Below, piece after piece: positions 15,922 to 23,730 of a DNA stretch of 64,000 nt. Numbering within the stretch: position 1 is the first letter of the stretch; each line of letters opens with the position of its first letter. Below the pieces are notes generated by a model. It did no database searches. It was not told where the DNA came from and was given only the letters and a program-made list of their open reading frames with translations. The stretch is from the NCBI RefSeq assembly GCF_023721835.1, contig NZ_JAMKFE010000002.1, positions 461,796-525,795 of the forward strand, read 5' to 3'. This DNA is from Caldimonas mangrovi (GTDB taxonomy: Bacteria > Pseudomonadota > Gammaproteobacteria > Burkholderiales > Burkholderiaceae_C). A program made the translations under genes and the position numbers.

Positions 15922-16866
15922 ATGCACGGCGTCGACCTGGAGGTGTTGGCAAGCTGCGTGCAGTGGCGCGCGCAAGGCCACCGGGTGCTGCTGGTCACGG
16001 TGGTCAAGACTTGGGGCTCGTCGCCGCGGCCCGCGGGCGCGATGCTGGCCCTGCGCGACGATGGCCTCGCCGTGGGCTCCGTGTCGGGAGGGTGCATCGA
16101 AGATGACCTGATGGCCCGAGTCGGTGCGCAGGGCATCGCTGCACAACGGCCCGAGCAGGTGACCTACGGCGTCTCGGCCGACGAGGCGCGGCGATTCGGT
16201 CTTCCGTGCGGCGGCGCTTTGCAACTGGTGTGCGAGCCGGTGGGCGAGCACAGTGGCGTCGAGGCCCTGTTGCAGGCCGTGCAGCAGCGACGGTTGGTGG
16301 CACGCAGGCTGGTGCTCGCCACCGGCGAGGCGGCATTGGAGCCTGCGGCTCGCGACGAGGCCTTGCACTTCGACGGCGAGACGCTGCGCACCGTTCACGG
16401 TCCGCGCTGGCGCCTCATCGTCATCGGTGCGGGGCAGTTGTCGAAGTTCCTGTGCCGCATTGCGCTGGGGCTCGACTTCGAGGTGATCGTCTGCGACCCG
16501 CGCTCGGAGTACCGCGACACCTGGGATGTCGACGGTGTCGCGCTGACGCGGTCGATGCCCGACGACGTCGTGACCGAGATGCGACCCGACGAGCGCACCG
16601 CGGTGGTGGCTTTGACGCACGACCCCAAGCTCGACGACCTGGCACTGATGGAGGCGCTGCGGTCGCGAGCCTTCTATGTGGGAGCGCTGGGATCACGGCG
16701 CAACAACGATGCGCGCCGGGCCCGGCTGATGGAGCATTTCGGCCTGTCGGCCGCTGAGGTGGGGCGCTTGCATGGGCCGGTCGGGCTCGACATTGCGAGC
16801 CGGACGCCGCCTGAGATCGCGGTGTCGATTGCGGCGCAGGTGGTGGCCGTCAAGAACGGGCGCTGA
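15922..16866 (+). CDS. XdhC-family molybdenum cofactor maturation protein
   Basis: 314 residues, typical for XdhC/CoxI. The N-terminal XdhC_CoxI domain contains the family motif GSVSGGCIEDDL (about 52-63) and FGLPCGGALQLV; the C-terminal Rossmann domain starts at IVIGAGQLSKFL (about 170). XdhC proteins bind molybdenum cofactor, oversee its sulfuration, and insert it into xanthine dehydrogenase-family enzymes. Nearby IorAB pairs are the obvious clients. The gene follows the kinase by six bases, an unusual coupling of a maturation factor to a two-component operon. YGALGSRRN-like text (YVGALGSRRNND) near the end is also family-typical. Confidence 0.88.
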   Translation: MHGVDLEVLASCVQWRAQGHRVLLVTVVKTWGSSPRPAGAMLALRDDGLAVGSVSGGCIEDDLMARVGAQGIAAQRPEQVTYGVSADEARRFGLPCGGALQLVCEPVGEHSGVEALLQAVQQRRLVARRLVLATGEAALEPAARDEALHFDGETLRTVHGPRWRLIVIGAGQLSKFLCRIALGLDFEVIVCDPRSEYRDTWDVDGVALTRSMPDDVVTEMRPDERTAVVALTHDPKLDDLALMEALRSRAFYVGALGSRRNNDARRARLMEHFGLSAAEVGRLHGPVGLDIASRTPPEIAVSIAAQVVAVKNGR

Positions 16867-16981
16867 GGGGGCCGGCTTGGCTTGCTGCCGGGGCGGACTC
16901 CCGGCGCGGCAGCGCAATGGAGCACAGCACGCCCGTCAGCGCACCAAGCCAAGCCAGCCACGTCATACCGGTTCACAGAAC

Positions 16982-17010
16982 TTTACCCACCCCCCATCCC
17001 CCCTTTACCC
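16982..17010. repeat. TTTACCC direct repeats two helical turns apart
   Basis: TTTACCC occurs at 16982-16988 and again at 17004-17010, start-to-start 22 bases. On the minus strand the core reads GTAAA, the half-site of CpxR boxes, although canonical CpxR sites are one turn apart. The pair lies 56 bases before a Spy/CpxP-like gene and upstream of a Cpx-like regulator, so a role as regulator sites is possible. Confidence 0.35.
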
Positions 17011-17065
17011 ACGCTCCCCACCATACGTCCATGGGCGCCGTGCCCTGACCCCCAAGGAGCGCATC

Positions 17066-17602
17066 GTGACCAATACCAAAACCTCCCGCCGCCCGGTGAA
17101 GACCCTCATCGCCGGTCTCGTCCTCGGTGTGGCCGCGGCAGCCGCCATCCCCGTGCTGGCCCATGGCCCCCGCCAAGCCGCCCCAATGGGCATGATGGGC
17201 GGCGCTGGCTTCATGGGCAGCCCGGAACGCATCGACCGCATGGTCGAACACCTCCTGCGCGACCTGAACGCCACCGACGCGCAGCGCGCCCAGGTCAAGC
17301 AGATCGCGCAGGCCGCTGCAGCCGACCTGAAGACCCAGCGCGAGGCGAGCCGCGGCTTGCACGAGCAGGCGATGCAGCTGTTCACGCAGCCCACGGTCGA
17401 CGCGAATGCCGTCGAGGCACTGCGCCAGCAGCGCATGGCGCAGATGGACCAGAGCTCCAGGCGCATGAGCCAGGCGATGATCGAGATCAGCCGTGTGCTG
17501 ACGCCCGAGCAGCGTACCCAGCTGGCCGAGCGGATGAAGCAGCGCGCCGAGCGGTGGAAGGAGCGCCGCCAGCGCCATGAAGGCCAGGAACGGCGCAACT
17601 GA
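17066..17602 (+). CDS. Periplasmic Spy/CpxP-like heavy-metal or stress protein
   Basis: 178-residue exported protein starting with GTG at 17066, six bases after AAGGAGC. The signal peptide (VKTLIAGLVLGVAAAAAIPV, ending about residue 33) is followed by a Met/Gly-rich stretch (PMGMMGGAGFMG) and a long helical region with LTPEQRTQLAERM near 150, the LTxxQ motif of Spy/CpxP proteins. It ends in a very basic tail. Family members act as periplasmic chaperones or sense metals and envelope damage through a Cpx-type kinase. The regulator and kinase genes follow directly, giving CpxP-CpxR-CpxA order. Met-rich residues suggest copper or silver, as inference only. Confidence 0.8.
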   Translation: MTNTKTSRRPVKTLIAGLVLGVAAAAAIPVLAHGPRQAAPMGMMGGAGFMGSPERIDRMVEHLLRDLNATDAQRAQVKQIAQAAAADLKTQREASRGLHEQAMQLFTQPTVDANAVEALRQQRMAQMDQSSRRMSQAMIEISRVLTPEQRTQLAERMKQRAERWKERRQRHEGQERRN

Positions 17603-17620
17603 TCGGCGCTCAACGCGTGC

Positions 17621-17646
17621 AGCGCCGCCGTCTCCACGGCGGCGCT
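17621..17646 (+). other. Strong hairpin between Spy-like gene and response regulator
   Basis: AGCGCCGCCGT (17621-17631), loop CTCC, then the perfect complement ACGGCGGCGCT (17636-17646). This 11-base-pair stem follows the Spy-like stop by 18 bases. No U-run follows, so it is not a standard terminator. It could stabilise the 3' end of the upstream message or act as a partial stop. Confidence 0.5.
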
Positions 17647-17695
17647 TGCCGTTATGCTCAGCCGCATTTCTTCAGCGTATCGACCCGACGCCACC

Positions 17696-18421
17696 ATGTC
17701 TGCCCGCATCCTGCTGATCGACGACGACACCCGCCTGACCGGCATGGTGGGTGACTACCTGCGCCAGGCCGGCTACGTGATCGAGAGCGCCCCGTCGCTG
17801 AAGGCCGGCCGCGAACGGCTGGAGCCGCGCGAACACGGCTTCGACGGCGTGATCCTCGACCTGATGCTGCCGGACGGGAATGGCCTCGACCTGTGCCGCG
17901 AGCTGCGCGGCCAGCCGCGCACGCGGCAGCTGCCGGTGTTGATGCTCACGGCCCGCGGCGAACCGATGGACCGCGTGGTCGGGCTCGAGCTGGGGGCCGA
18001 CGACTACCTGCCCAAGCCCTTCGAGCCGCGCGAGCTGCTCGCACGGCTGCGCGCCATCCTGCGTCGCAGCGGCAGCGTGGGCCAGCCGAGCGACGACCCC
18101 GACGTCAAGCGCTTCGGCCGGCTCGAAATCGACCTCGGTGCGCGCGTCGCGCGCCTCGACAGTCGCGAGTGCGACCTCACCAGCTACCAGTTCCAGATGC
18201 TCGCGGTGCTGGCCGAGCACCCCGGGCGGGTGCTGTCACGCGACCAGATCATGGATGCCTTGAAGGGGCACGTGCTCGAGGCCTTCGATCGTTCAATCGA
18301 CGTGCACATCTCGCGCATCCGCGCCGCGATCGAGGACGATCCCAAGAACCCGCGCCGCATCCTGACCGTGCGCGGCGCCGGCTACGTGTTTGCGAAAAAG
18401 CAGGACGGCGACGAAGCGTGA
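17696..18421 (+). CDS. OmpR-family response regulator, CpxR-like
   Basis: 241 residues. Receiver: acidic pocket IDDDT (8-12), phospho-acceptor Asp55 in VILDLMLPD, Lys107 in DDYLPKPFEPRELLARL. Winged-helix DNA-binding domain from about 140: LTSYQFQMLAVLAEHPGRVL, then FDRSIDVHISRIRAAIEDD, ending VRGAGYVFA, a CpxR/RstA-type sequence. The ATG at 17696 is preferred; an in-frame ATG at 17654 would add 14 residues before a normal receiver start. It overlaps the kinase by four bases (GTGA). It probably responds to envelope or metal stress sensed with the Spy-like protein. Confidence 0.88.
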   Translation: MSARILLIDDDTRLTGMVGDYLRQAGYVIESAPSLKAGRERLEPREHGFDGVILDLMLPDGNGLDLCRELRGQPRTRQLPVLMLTARGEPMDRVVGLELGADDYLPKPFEPRELLARLRAILRRSGSVGQPSDDPDVKRFGRLEIDLGARVARLDSRECDLTSYQFQMLAVLAEHPGRVLSRDQIMDALKGHVLEAFDRSIDVHISRIRAAIEDDPKNPRRILTVRGAGYVFAKKQDGDEA

Positions 18422-19758
18422 AAAGCCTGTACCTGCGCATCTACCTGACCGTTGTCGCGGTGCTACTGCTGTTCGCGCTGGCGGCCGGCTGGCTGTTCAA
18501 GCGCAACATCGACGAAGAGCGTCAGCTCGACCAGGCGGCCTGGTCCGAACGCATGGCGGCCTGGGGCGAACTGGCGCAGAACAACCTGCCGCGCCCGGAC
18601 GCGCCGCGTGCGGAGCAACGCGCGGCGCTGCTCGACTGGTCGGAACGCTTGCGCCTGCCGCTGGCGCTCGAGGACGCACAAGGCCGGCGCATCGGCGCAT
18701 CCCGCAGCTTCGAGCACATTGAAAAGGAAGGGCCGCGACGCCGGTTCCGGGTGCCGCTGGCCGACGGTCGCACGATCTGGGTGCTGCGTGCACAGCGCTC
18801 GGGCGCTCAACGGGAAGCCGAGCGCAAGGCGGAACCGATGCGCGAAATGAGGGGCGAGTCGCGACGCGAGATCGGCCCGCCGCCTCCTTTCCTGCGCGGC
18901 GGCGGCTTGGTGGCTGCGTTGCTCGCGCTGTTCTTTGCCGTTTCGGTCGGCGCCTACCCGGTGGTGCGCCGGCTGACACGCCAGCTCGAATCGCTCAAGC
19001 GGGGCGTCGAAACCTTCGGCGGGGGGCAGTTGAGCCACCGGGTCCATGTCAGCGGGCGCGACGAAGTGGCGGCGGTTGCCACCAGCTTCAACCAGGCGGC
19101 TGACCGGATCGAGGCGCTGGTGCGTTCGCACCAGTCGCTGCTGGCCAACGCGTCGCACGAACTGCGCTCGCCGTTGGCGCGCTTGAAGATGGCGGTTTCA
19201 CTGATGGAGACCGCGTCACCCGAGTCGCGTGTCTCGCTGAAGCAGGAAATCGAGCACGACATCCGCGAACTCGACGCCCTGGTCGAGGAAGTGCTGCTCG
19301 CCAGCCGGCTCGACGCTGCACCGCAGCTCGACCGGCATGATCCGGTGCACCTGCTGGCGCTGTCCGCGGAAGAGGGCGCCTACGTCGGTGCGCAAGTGGA
19401 GGGCGACGATGCCGTGGTGCGTGGCGACGAGCGTCTGCTGCGCCGGGCACTGCGCAACCTGCTGGAGAACGCGAAGCGCTACGGCGGTGCCGAGCCCCCT
19501 GAGGTGTCGGTGGCCGTCGAGGGCCCCGACGCCGTGGTGCGCGTGTGCGACCGCGGCCCCGGCGTGCCGGAAGACCAGCGCGAACGCATCTTCGAAGCCT
19601 TCTACCGGATGCCGGGCCACGCCGAGCATGCGGGCGGCGTCGGGCTGGGCCTGAGCCTCGTGCGGCAGATCGCCGGGCGCCACGGCGGGCAGGTGCGCTG
19701 CGAGCCGCGCGACGGTGGCGGCAGTTGCTTCAGCCTGCGTCTGCCGCTGGCGGCGTAG
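18418..19758 (+). CDS. Sensor histidine kinase, CpxA-like
   Basis: 446-residue kinase with a GTG start overlapping the regulator stop. First helix at about 8-24, second at about 161-183, with a ~135-residue periplasmic domain rich in charged residues. A HAMP linker (LTRQLESLKRGVETFGGGQL) precedes the H-box ANASHELRSPLARL with His247. N-box RNLLENAKRYGG, G1 DRGPGVP, G2 GVGLGLSLV. Sequence layout matches CpxA/RstB kinases. The final 29 bases overlap the convergent DUF3717/DUF1289 gene. Confidence 0.88.
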   Translation: MKSLYLRIYLTVVAVLLLFALAAGWLFKRNIDEERQLDQAAWSERMAAWGELAQNNLPRPDAPRAEQRAALLDWSERLRLPLALEDAQGRRIGASRSFEHIEKEGPRRRFRVPLADGRTIWVLRAQRSGAQREAERKAEPMREMRGESRREIGPPPPFLRGGGLVAALLALFFAVSVGAYPVVRRLTRQLESLKRGVETFGGGQLSHRVHVSGRDEVAAVATSFNQAADRIEALVRSHQSLLANASHELRSPLARLKMAVSLMETASPESRVSLKQEIEHDIRELDALVEEVLLASRLDAAPQLDRHDPVHLLALSAEEGAYVGAQVEGDDAVVRGDERLLRRALRNLLENAKRYGGAEPPEVSVAVEGPDAVVRVCDRGPGVPEDQRERIFEAFYRMPGHAEHAGGVGLGLSLVRQIAGRHGGQVRCEPRDGGGSCFSLRLPLAA

Positions 19759-20185
19759 GCGGTTTGTCGTCGCCCGTGCCCGCTCCCTTCGCCCGCTCGG
19801 CGTAGCGGTTGAAGCGCCAGGCGCTGCCGTCCATCGTGATGCGGCGCCATGTCGCCCGCTTCTCGGCGGGCGTCATCTCGGGCCAGAACTGCACTTCACC
19901 GAAGTCGCGCCCGCAGCCCTTGCACACGTCATCGCCCTGGCTGGTCGAGCAGATCGCGATGCACGGCGTGTCGGGCGTCGTCGCGTACCACGCCAGCCAG
20001 GCATCCTTCGCGCGCGGCGGCATGGTGTCCTCGTCGCACTCGTGCTCGTGGTAGTACACCATCAGCCCATAGACTTCTGCCAGCGCGCGCACTTCGGCGC
20101 ACGCCGAGATGCCGTCAGGCGAGGGCTGGCGTTCGCGCCACCAATTGATGGCCGATTCGATGTCGGTGATGTGGATGCCGGCCAT
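19730..20185 (-). CDS. DUF3717-DUF1289 fusion protein
   Basis: Small protein joining two domains of unknown function. Residues 1-50 are DUF3717 (IHITDIESAINWWRER, then CAEVRALAEVYGLMVYYHEH). Residues ~70-120 are DUF1289 (TPCIAICSTSQGDDVCKGCG then EVQFWPEM), with four Cys likely binding a metal. A Pro/Asp-rich tail follows. ATG at 20185 gives the usual family start; a GTG at 20206 would overlap the trpS stop by four bases and is an alternative. It lies just downstream of trpS on the same strand. DUF1289 proteins are often called Fe-S binding, but the function is unproven. Confidence 0.8.
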   Translation of the reverse strand: MAGIHITDIESAINWWRERQPSPDGISACAEVRALAEVYGLMVYYHEHECDEDTMPPRAKDAWLAWYATTPDTPCIAICSTSQGDDVCKGCGRDFGEVQFWPEMTPAEKRATWRRITMDGSAWRFNRYAERAKGAGTGDDKPPTPPAADAG

Positions 20186-20202
20186 CGCTGCAGCTTCGGG
20201 CG

Positions 20203-21513
20203 TCACTCCTGTGCGGCCATCAGCGCAGCCAGCGCGGCATCGACGGTGGTCCGATCCACGCCGGCCGGCAGCTCGACCGGCGCCGCCCCCAGTGCCGCTG
20301 CGCCCTCGGTCTTCAGCCGCTTGACCCAGACGCCGGCTTCGCGGCCTTCCGCAAAGCCGCTGCTTTGCAGCAGCACCGTGCCGTCGGTGGCGGTCAGCTT
20401 GAAATAGAAGCGGCCGTCGGCTTCCCGGTACTGCTTGAACACCGGCAGAGCCTGCTTGTGGGCTTCGCCCTGCGCCGTACCGGCGGCTTTCGGCAACGCG
20501 GTCATGGGCCTCAGGCCGACGGCCTGGCGCAACTGCGCGAGGAACGGTCCAGCGATCTTGCGAGCCTTGCGGGCGCCCTCCTGCAGGGTGTCCTCGATAC
20601 GCTCCGGGTGCGCCATCAGGTCGGCATAGCGCTCCCGCATCGGCCCGATGTGCGATTCGATCAACCGGACCAGGCGCTCCTTGGCTTCGCCCCAGGCCAG
20701 CCCGGCGCGCAGGTCGGCACGGAAGGCGGCGCGTTGCTCCATCGTTGCGAAGGCGTCGTGGATGGTCACCAGGTGCGAGCTGTCCGGGTCCTTCGGTTCG
20801 CCGGGCAGCCGTGAGTCGGTGACGATGCGCGCGATCGCGTCCTTCAGAGCGCGGGCGCCGCCCTCGAACAGCGGAATCGTGTTGTCGTAACTCTTCGACA
20901 TCTTGCGGCCGTCCAGGCCGGGCAACGTCGCGAGTTCCTCGTCGATCTCGGCCTGCGGCAGCACGAACAGCTCATGCCCCTTGCCGAACAAATGGTTGAA
21001 GCGCTGCGCGATGTCGCGCGCCATCTCGATGTGCTGCACCTGGTCGCGCCCGACCGGTACGCGGTGGGCGTTGAACAGCAGGATGTCGGCGGCCATCAGG
21101 ATCGGGTAGGAGTACAGGCCCATCGTGATGCCGGCATCGATGTCCTCGCCGGCTGCCTCGTTCGCGTCGGTCGCCGCCTTGTAGGCATGGGCGCGGTTCA
21201 TTTGGCCTTTGGCGGTCACGCAGGTCAACAGCCAGGTCAGTTCCGGTGTCTCGGGCAGGTCGCTCTGACGGAAGAAGTACACCCGCTGCGGATCCAGCCC
21301 TGCGGCCAGCCACGTGGCGGCAAGTTCCAGGCGTGAACGTTCGATGCGATCCGGGTCGTCGCACTTGATCAGTGCGTGATAGTCGGCCAGGAAGAAAAAG
21401 CTCTCGACGCCGGGCGCCCGGCTGGCCTCGATCGCGGGCCGGATCGCACCGACGTAGTTGCCCAGGTGCGGGGTGCCGGTGGTGGTGATGCCGGTAAGGA
21501 CACGTTCGGTCAT
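20203..21513 (-). CDS. trpS: Tryptophan--tRNA ligase
   Basis: Class I aminoacyl-tRNA synthetase, charges tRNA-Trp in the cytoplasm. The HIGH-like signature is [13 protein letters not shown] (12-24) and the KMSKS loop is [10 protein letters not shown] (202-211). At 436 residues it is longer than the ~335 of Escherichia coli; the extra C-terminal ~100 residues (from about 330, [20 protein letters not shown]) form the extension seen in many betaproteobacterial TrpRS enzymes. It probably shares a message with the DUF3717/DUF1289 gene downstream and is divergent from purN. Confidence 0.95.
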   Translation of the reverse strand: MTERVLTGITTTGTPHLGNYVGAIRPAIEASRAPGVESFFFLADYHALIKCDDPDRIERSRLELAATWLAAGLDPQRVYFFRQSDLPETPELTWLLTCVTAKGQMNRAHAYKAATDANEAAGEDIDAGITMGLYSYPILMAADILLFNAHRVPVGRDQVQHIEMARDIAQRFNHLFGKGHELFVLPQAEIDEELATLPGLDGRKMSKSYDNTIPLFEGGARALKDAIARIVTDSRLPGEPKDPDSSHLVTIHDAFATMEQRAAFRADLRAGLAWGEAKERLVRLIESHIGPMRERYADLMAHPERIEDTLQEGARKARKIAGPFLAQLRQAVGLRPMTALPKAAGTAQGEAHKQALPVFKQYREADGRFYFKLTATDGTVLLQSSGFAEGREAGVWVKRLKTEGAAALGAAPVELPAGVDRTTVDAALAALMAAQE

Positions 21514-21648
21514 GGTGGGCGGCTGCGAGGCGGGTCGAAGTTCATGCGGCGTGGCGCCGCGAGGGGGAGATTGTAGGTGGCGGGGCTCGCCCGCAGGAGC
21601 GTCGCGGTCCGCGCCGGGCAGGGCGCGAAAGCCCTACACTCGCGGCCC

Positions 21649-22275
21649 ATGAAGCGCATCGTGATCCTGATCTCCGGCCGGGGCTCCAACATGGAGGCCA
21701 TTGTCGAGGCCTGCGCCGCCGAACGCTGGCCCGCCACGGTGGCCGCGGTCGTCAGCAACCGGCCCGAAGCCCGCGGCCTGCAGTTCGCCGCCAGCCGAGG
21801 TATCGCGGCCGAAGCGGTCGACCACAAGCAGTACGAGACGCGCGAGGCCTTCGACGCCGAGCTGGCGCGAGTGATCGACAGGCACGCACCCGATGTGGTC
21901 GTGCTGGCCGGGTTCATGCGCATCCTGACTGCGCGTTTCGTCGAGCACTACGCAGGCCGCATGATCAATATCCACCCGTCGCTGCTGCCGGCCTTCCCCG
22001 GCCTGCACACTCACCGTCGCGCCATCGAGCTGGGCTGCAAGCTGGCCGGTGCCACGGTGCACTACGTGACGGCCGAACTGGACCATGGGCCCATCATCAT
22101 CCAGGCCGTCGAGCCGGTACACCCCGACGACACCGAAGACTCGCTGTCGCAGCGCATCCTCGCGAAAGAGCACGTGATCTACCCGCGCGCGGTGCGCTGG
22201 ATCGTCAGCGACGAACTGCACCTGCGCGACGGCGTCGTCACCCACCGGGGCAGCGAGCCGCAACTCCTCGTCTGA
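21649..22275 (+). CDS. purN: Phosphoribosylglycinamide formyltransferase
   Basis: Purine synthesis step 3: transfers a formyl group from 10-formyltetrahydrofolate to GAR. 208 residues, normal length. GAR-binding ISGRGSNMEAI (8-18), catalytic Asn-Ile-His in MINIHPSLLPAFPGLHTH, and catalytic Asp in LDHGPII. ATG at 21649; there is no clear Shine-Dalgarno, and a TACACT hexamer ends eight bases before the start, so the transcript may be leaderless. It is divergent from trpS and 32 bases before the RNA methyltransferase gene. Confidence 0.95.
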   Translation: MKRIVILISGRGSNMEAIVEACAAERWPATVAAVVSNRPEARGLQFAASRGIAAEAVDHKQYETREAFDAELARVIDRHAPDVVVLAGFMRILTARFVEHYAGRMINIHPSLLPAFPGLHTHRRAIELGCKLAGATVHYVTAELDHGPIIIQAVEPVHPDDTEDSLSQRILAKEHVIYPRAVRWIVSDELHLRDGVVTHRGSEPQLLV

Positions 22276-22307
22276 GGCTCCCCGGGGTCGCGGGGATAAT
22301 CCGGGCC

Positions 22308-23564
22308 ATGCACCCCAATGCCCTGCTTGACCTGGCGACCGAGTTGTTGCGCCAGTTGCTGAAGTTCGACGCTCCGGCCGACAGCGTCGTCTCGGCCTTC
22401 TTCCGCCAGCGCCGCGAGCTGGGGCCGCGCGAGCGGCACACGCTGGCCGAAACGGCCTACAACGTGCTGCGCCAGCGGCTGCTGTTCCAGCACTTCGCGC
22501 AATCGGGCTCCGGCTCGCTGGAGCGGCGCCTCGCTATCCTGGGCTGGCAGGGCAGCGAGAGTTTCCTGCGCAGCGCGCTCGGCCCGCACGAACAGCAGTG
22601 GCTGACCCAGGTGCAGGCCGTGGACCGCAGCGCCCTGCCCGAGAAGCTGCGCCACAACCTGCCGGACTGGCTGGCGGCGCCTCTGAAGCAGTCGCTCGGC
22701 GACGAAGAGTTCTGGCCGCTGGTCGACAGCCTCGCCCGAAGCGCACCGCTCGACCTGCGCGTCAACCTGCTGAAGACCAAGCGCGACGCCGCCGCCGAGG
22801 AACTGGCCCGGGCCGGCATCGACGCCAAGCCGACCCCGTATTCACCGTGGGGTCTGCGCATCGACGGCAAGCCGGCGTTGAACAAGCTCGAGATGTTCAC
22901 CCGCGGTGATGTCGAGGTGCAGGACGAAGGCAGCCAGTTGCTCGCCGTGCTGACGGGCGCCAAGCGTGGCGAGATGGTGGTGGACTTCTGTGCCGGGGCG
23001 GGCGGCAAGACGCTGGCCCTCGGCGCGGCGATGCGCAACACCGGCCGGCTCTATGCCTTCGACGTCTCGGGCCATCGCCTGGACAACCTGAAACCCCGCC
23101 TGGCCCGCAGTGGCCTGTCCAACGTCTACCCGGCGCAGATCGTCCACGAGCGCGACGAGCGCATCAAGCGGCTGGCCGGCAAGATCGACCGGGTGCTGGT
23201 CGACGCCCCCTGCTCGGGGCTGGGCACCCTGCGGCGCAACCCTGACCTGAAATGGCGCCAGTCGCCGCAGGCGGTGGAGGAGCTGCGTGCCAAGCAGCAG
23301 GCGGTCCTGGCCGGCGCGGCCCGCCTGCTGAAGCCCGGCGGGCGGCTGGTCTACGCCACCTGCAGCCTGCTGGAGGGCGAAAACGAACGCATCGCCGAAA
23401 GCTTTGCCGAAACGCACCCCGAGTTCACGGCCGTGCCGGCCGCTGCCGTGCTGGAGCAAGGCAAGATCGACGGGCAAGCGCTCACATCCGGCGATTTCCT
23501 GCGTTTGTGGCCACACCGTCACGCGACCGACGGCTTTTTTGCCGCCATCTGGGAACGCAAATAG
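22308..23564 (+). CDS. RsmB/NOP-family RNA (cytosine-5) methyltransferase
   Basis: 418-residue SAM-dependent RNA methyltransferase. An N-terminal NusB-like helical part (about 1-140) leads to the RsmB core: motif I DFCAGAGGKTLALGA, motif VI VDAPCSGLGTLRRNPDLKW with one catalytic Cys, and motif IV ATCSLLEGENE with the second. It probably makes m5C in 16S rRNA, but this betaproteobacterial lineage usually also has a separate classic rsmB, so the exact target is not certain. GATAAT ends seven bases before the ATG at 22308 and no Shine-Dalgarno is visible. Confidence 0.85.
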   Translation: MHPNALLDLATELLRQLLKFDAPADSVVSAFFRQRRELGPRERHTLAETAYNVLRQRLLFQHFAQSGSGSLERRLAILGWQGSESFLRSALGPHEQQWLTQVQAVDRSALPEKLRHNLPDWLAAPLKQSLGDEEFWPLVDSLARSAPLDLRVNLLKTKRDAAAEELARAGIDAKPTPYSPWGLRIDGKPALNKLEMFTRGDVEVQDEGSQLLAVLTGAKRGEMVVDFCAGAGGKTLALGAAMRNTGRLYAFDVSGHRLDNLKPRLARSGLSNVYPAQIVHERDERIKRLAGKIDRVLVDAPCSGLGTLRRNPDLKWRQSPQAVEELRAKQQAVLAGAARLLKPGGRLVYATCSLLEGENERIAESFAETHPEFTAVPAAAVLEQGKIDGQALTSGDFLRLWPHRHATDGFFAAIWERK

Positions 23565-23647
23565 CGCGATCCGGTCTGACGGGAGTCCCCGAACAGTTTT
23601 GCCGGCAGGCTCGAATCTTGCCGTGTATCCATACAAAGCGTCTGAAG

Positions 23648-23670
23648 GCACCGGGAATCCGGTGCATTTT
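23648..23670 (+). terminator. Probable intrinsic terminator after the RNA methyltransferase gene
   Basis: GCACCGG (23648-23654), loop GAAT, CCGGTGC (23659-23665), then ATTTT. A seven-base-pair GC stem with a short U-run, 83 bases after the stop at 23564. Confidence 0.55.
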
Positions 23671-23730
23671 GGCGGCGCGTGCGGAGGGCGCTCACCTACA
23701 ATTCCGCCAGCTTCAGAAAGGCTGTTCTAG

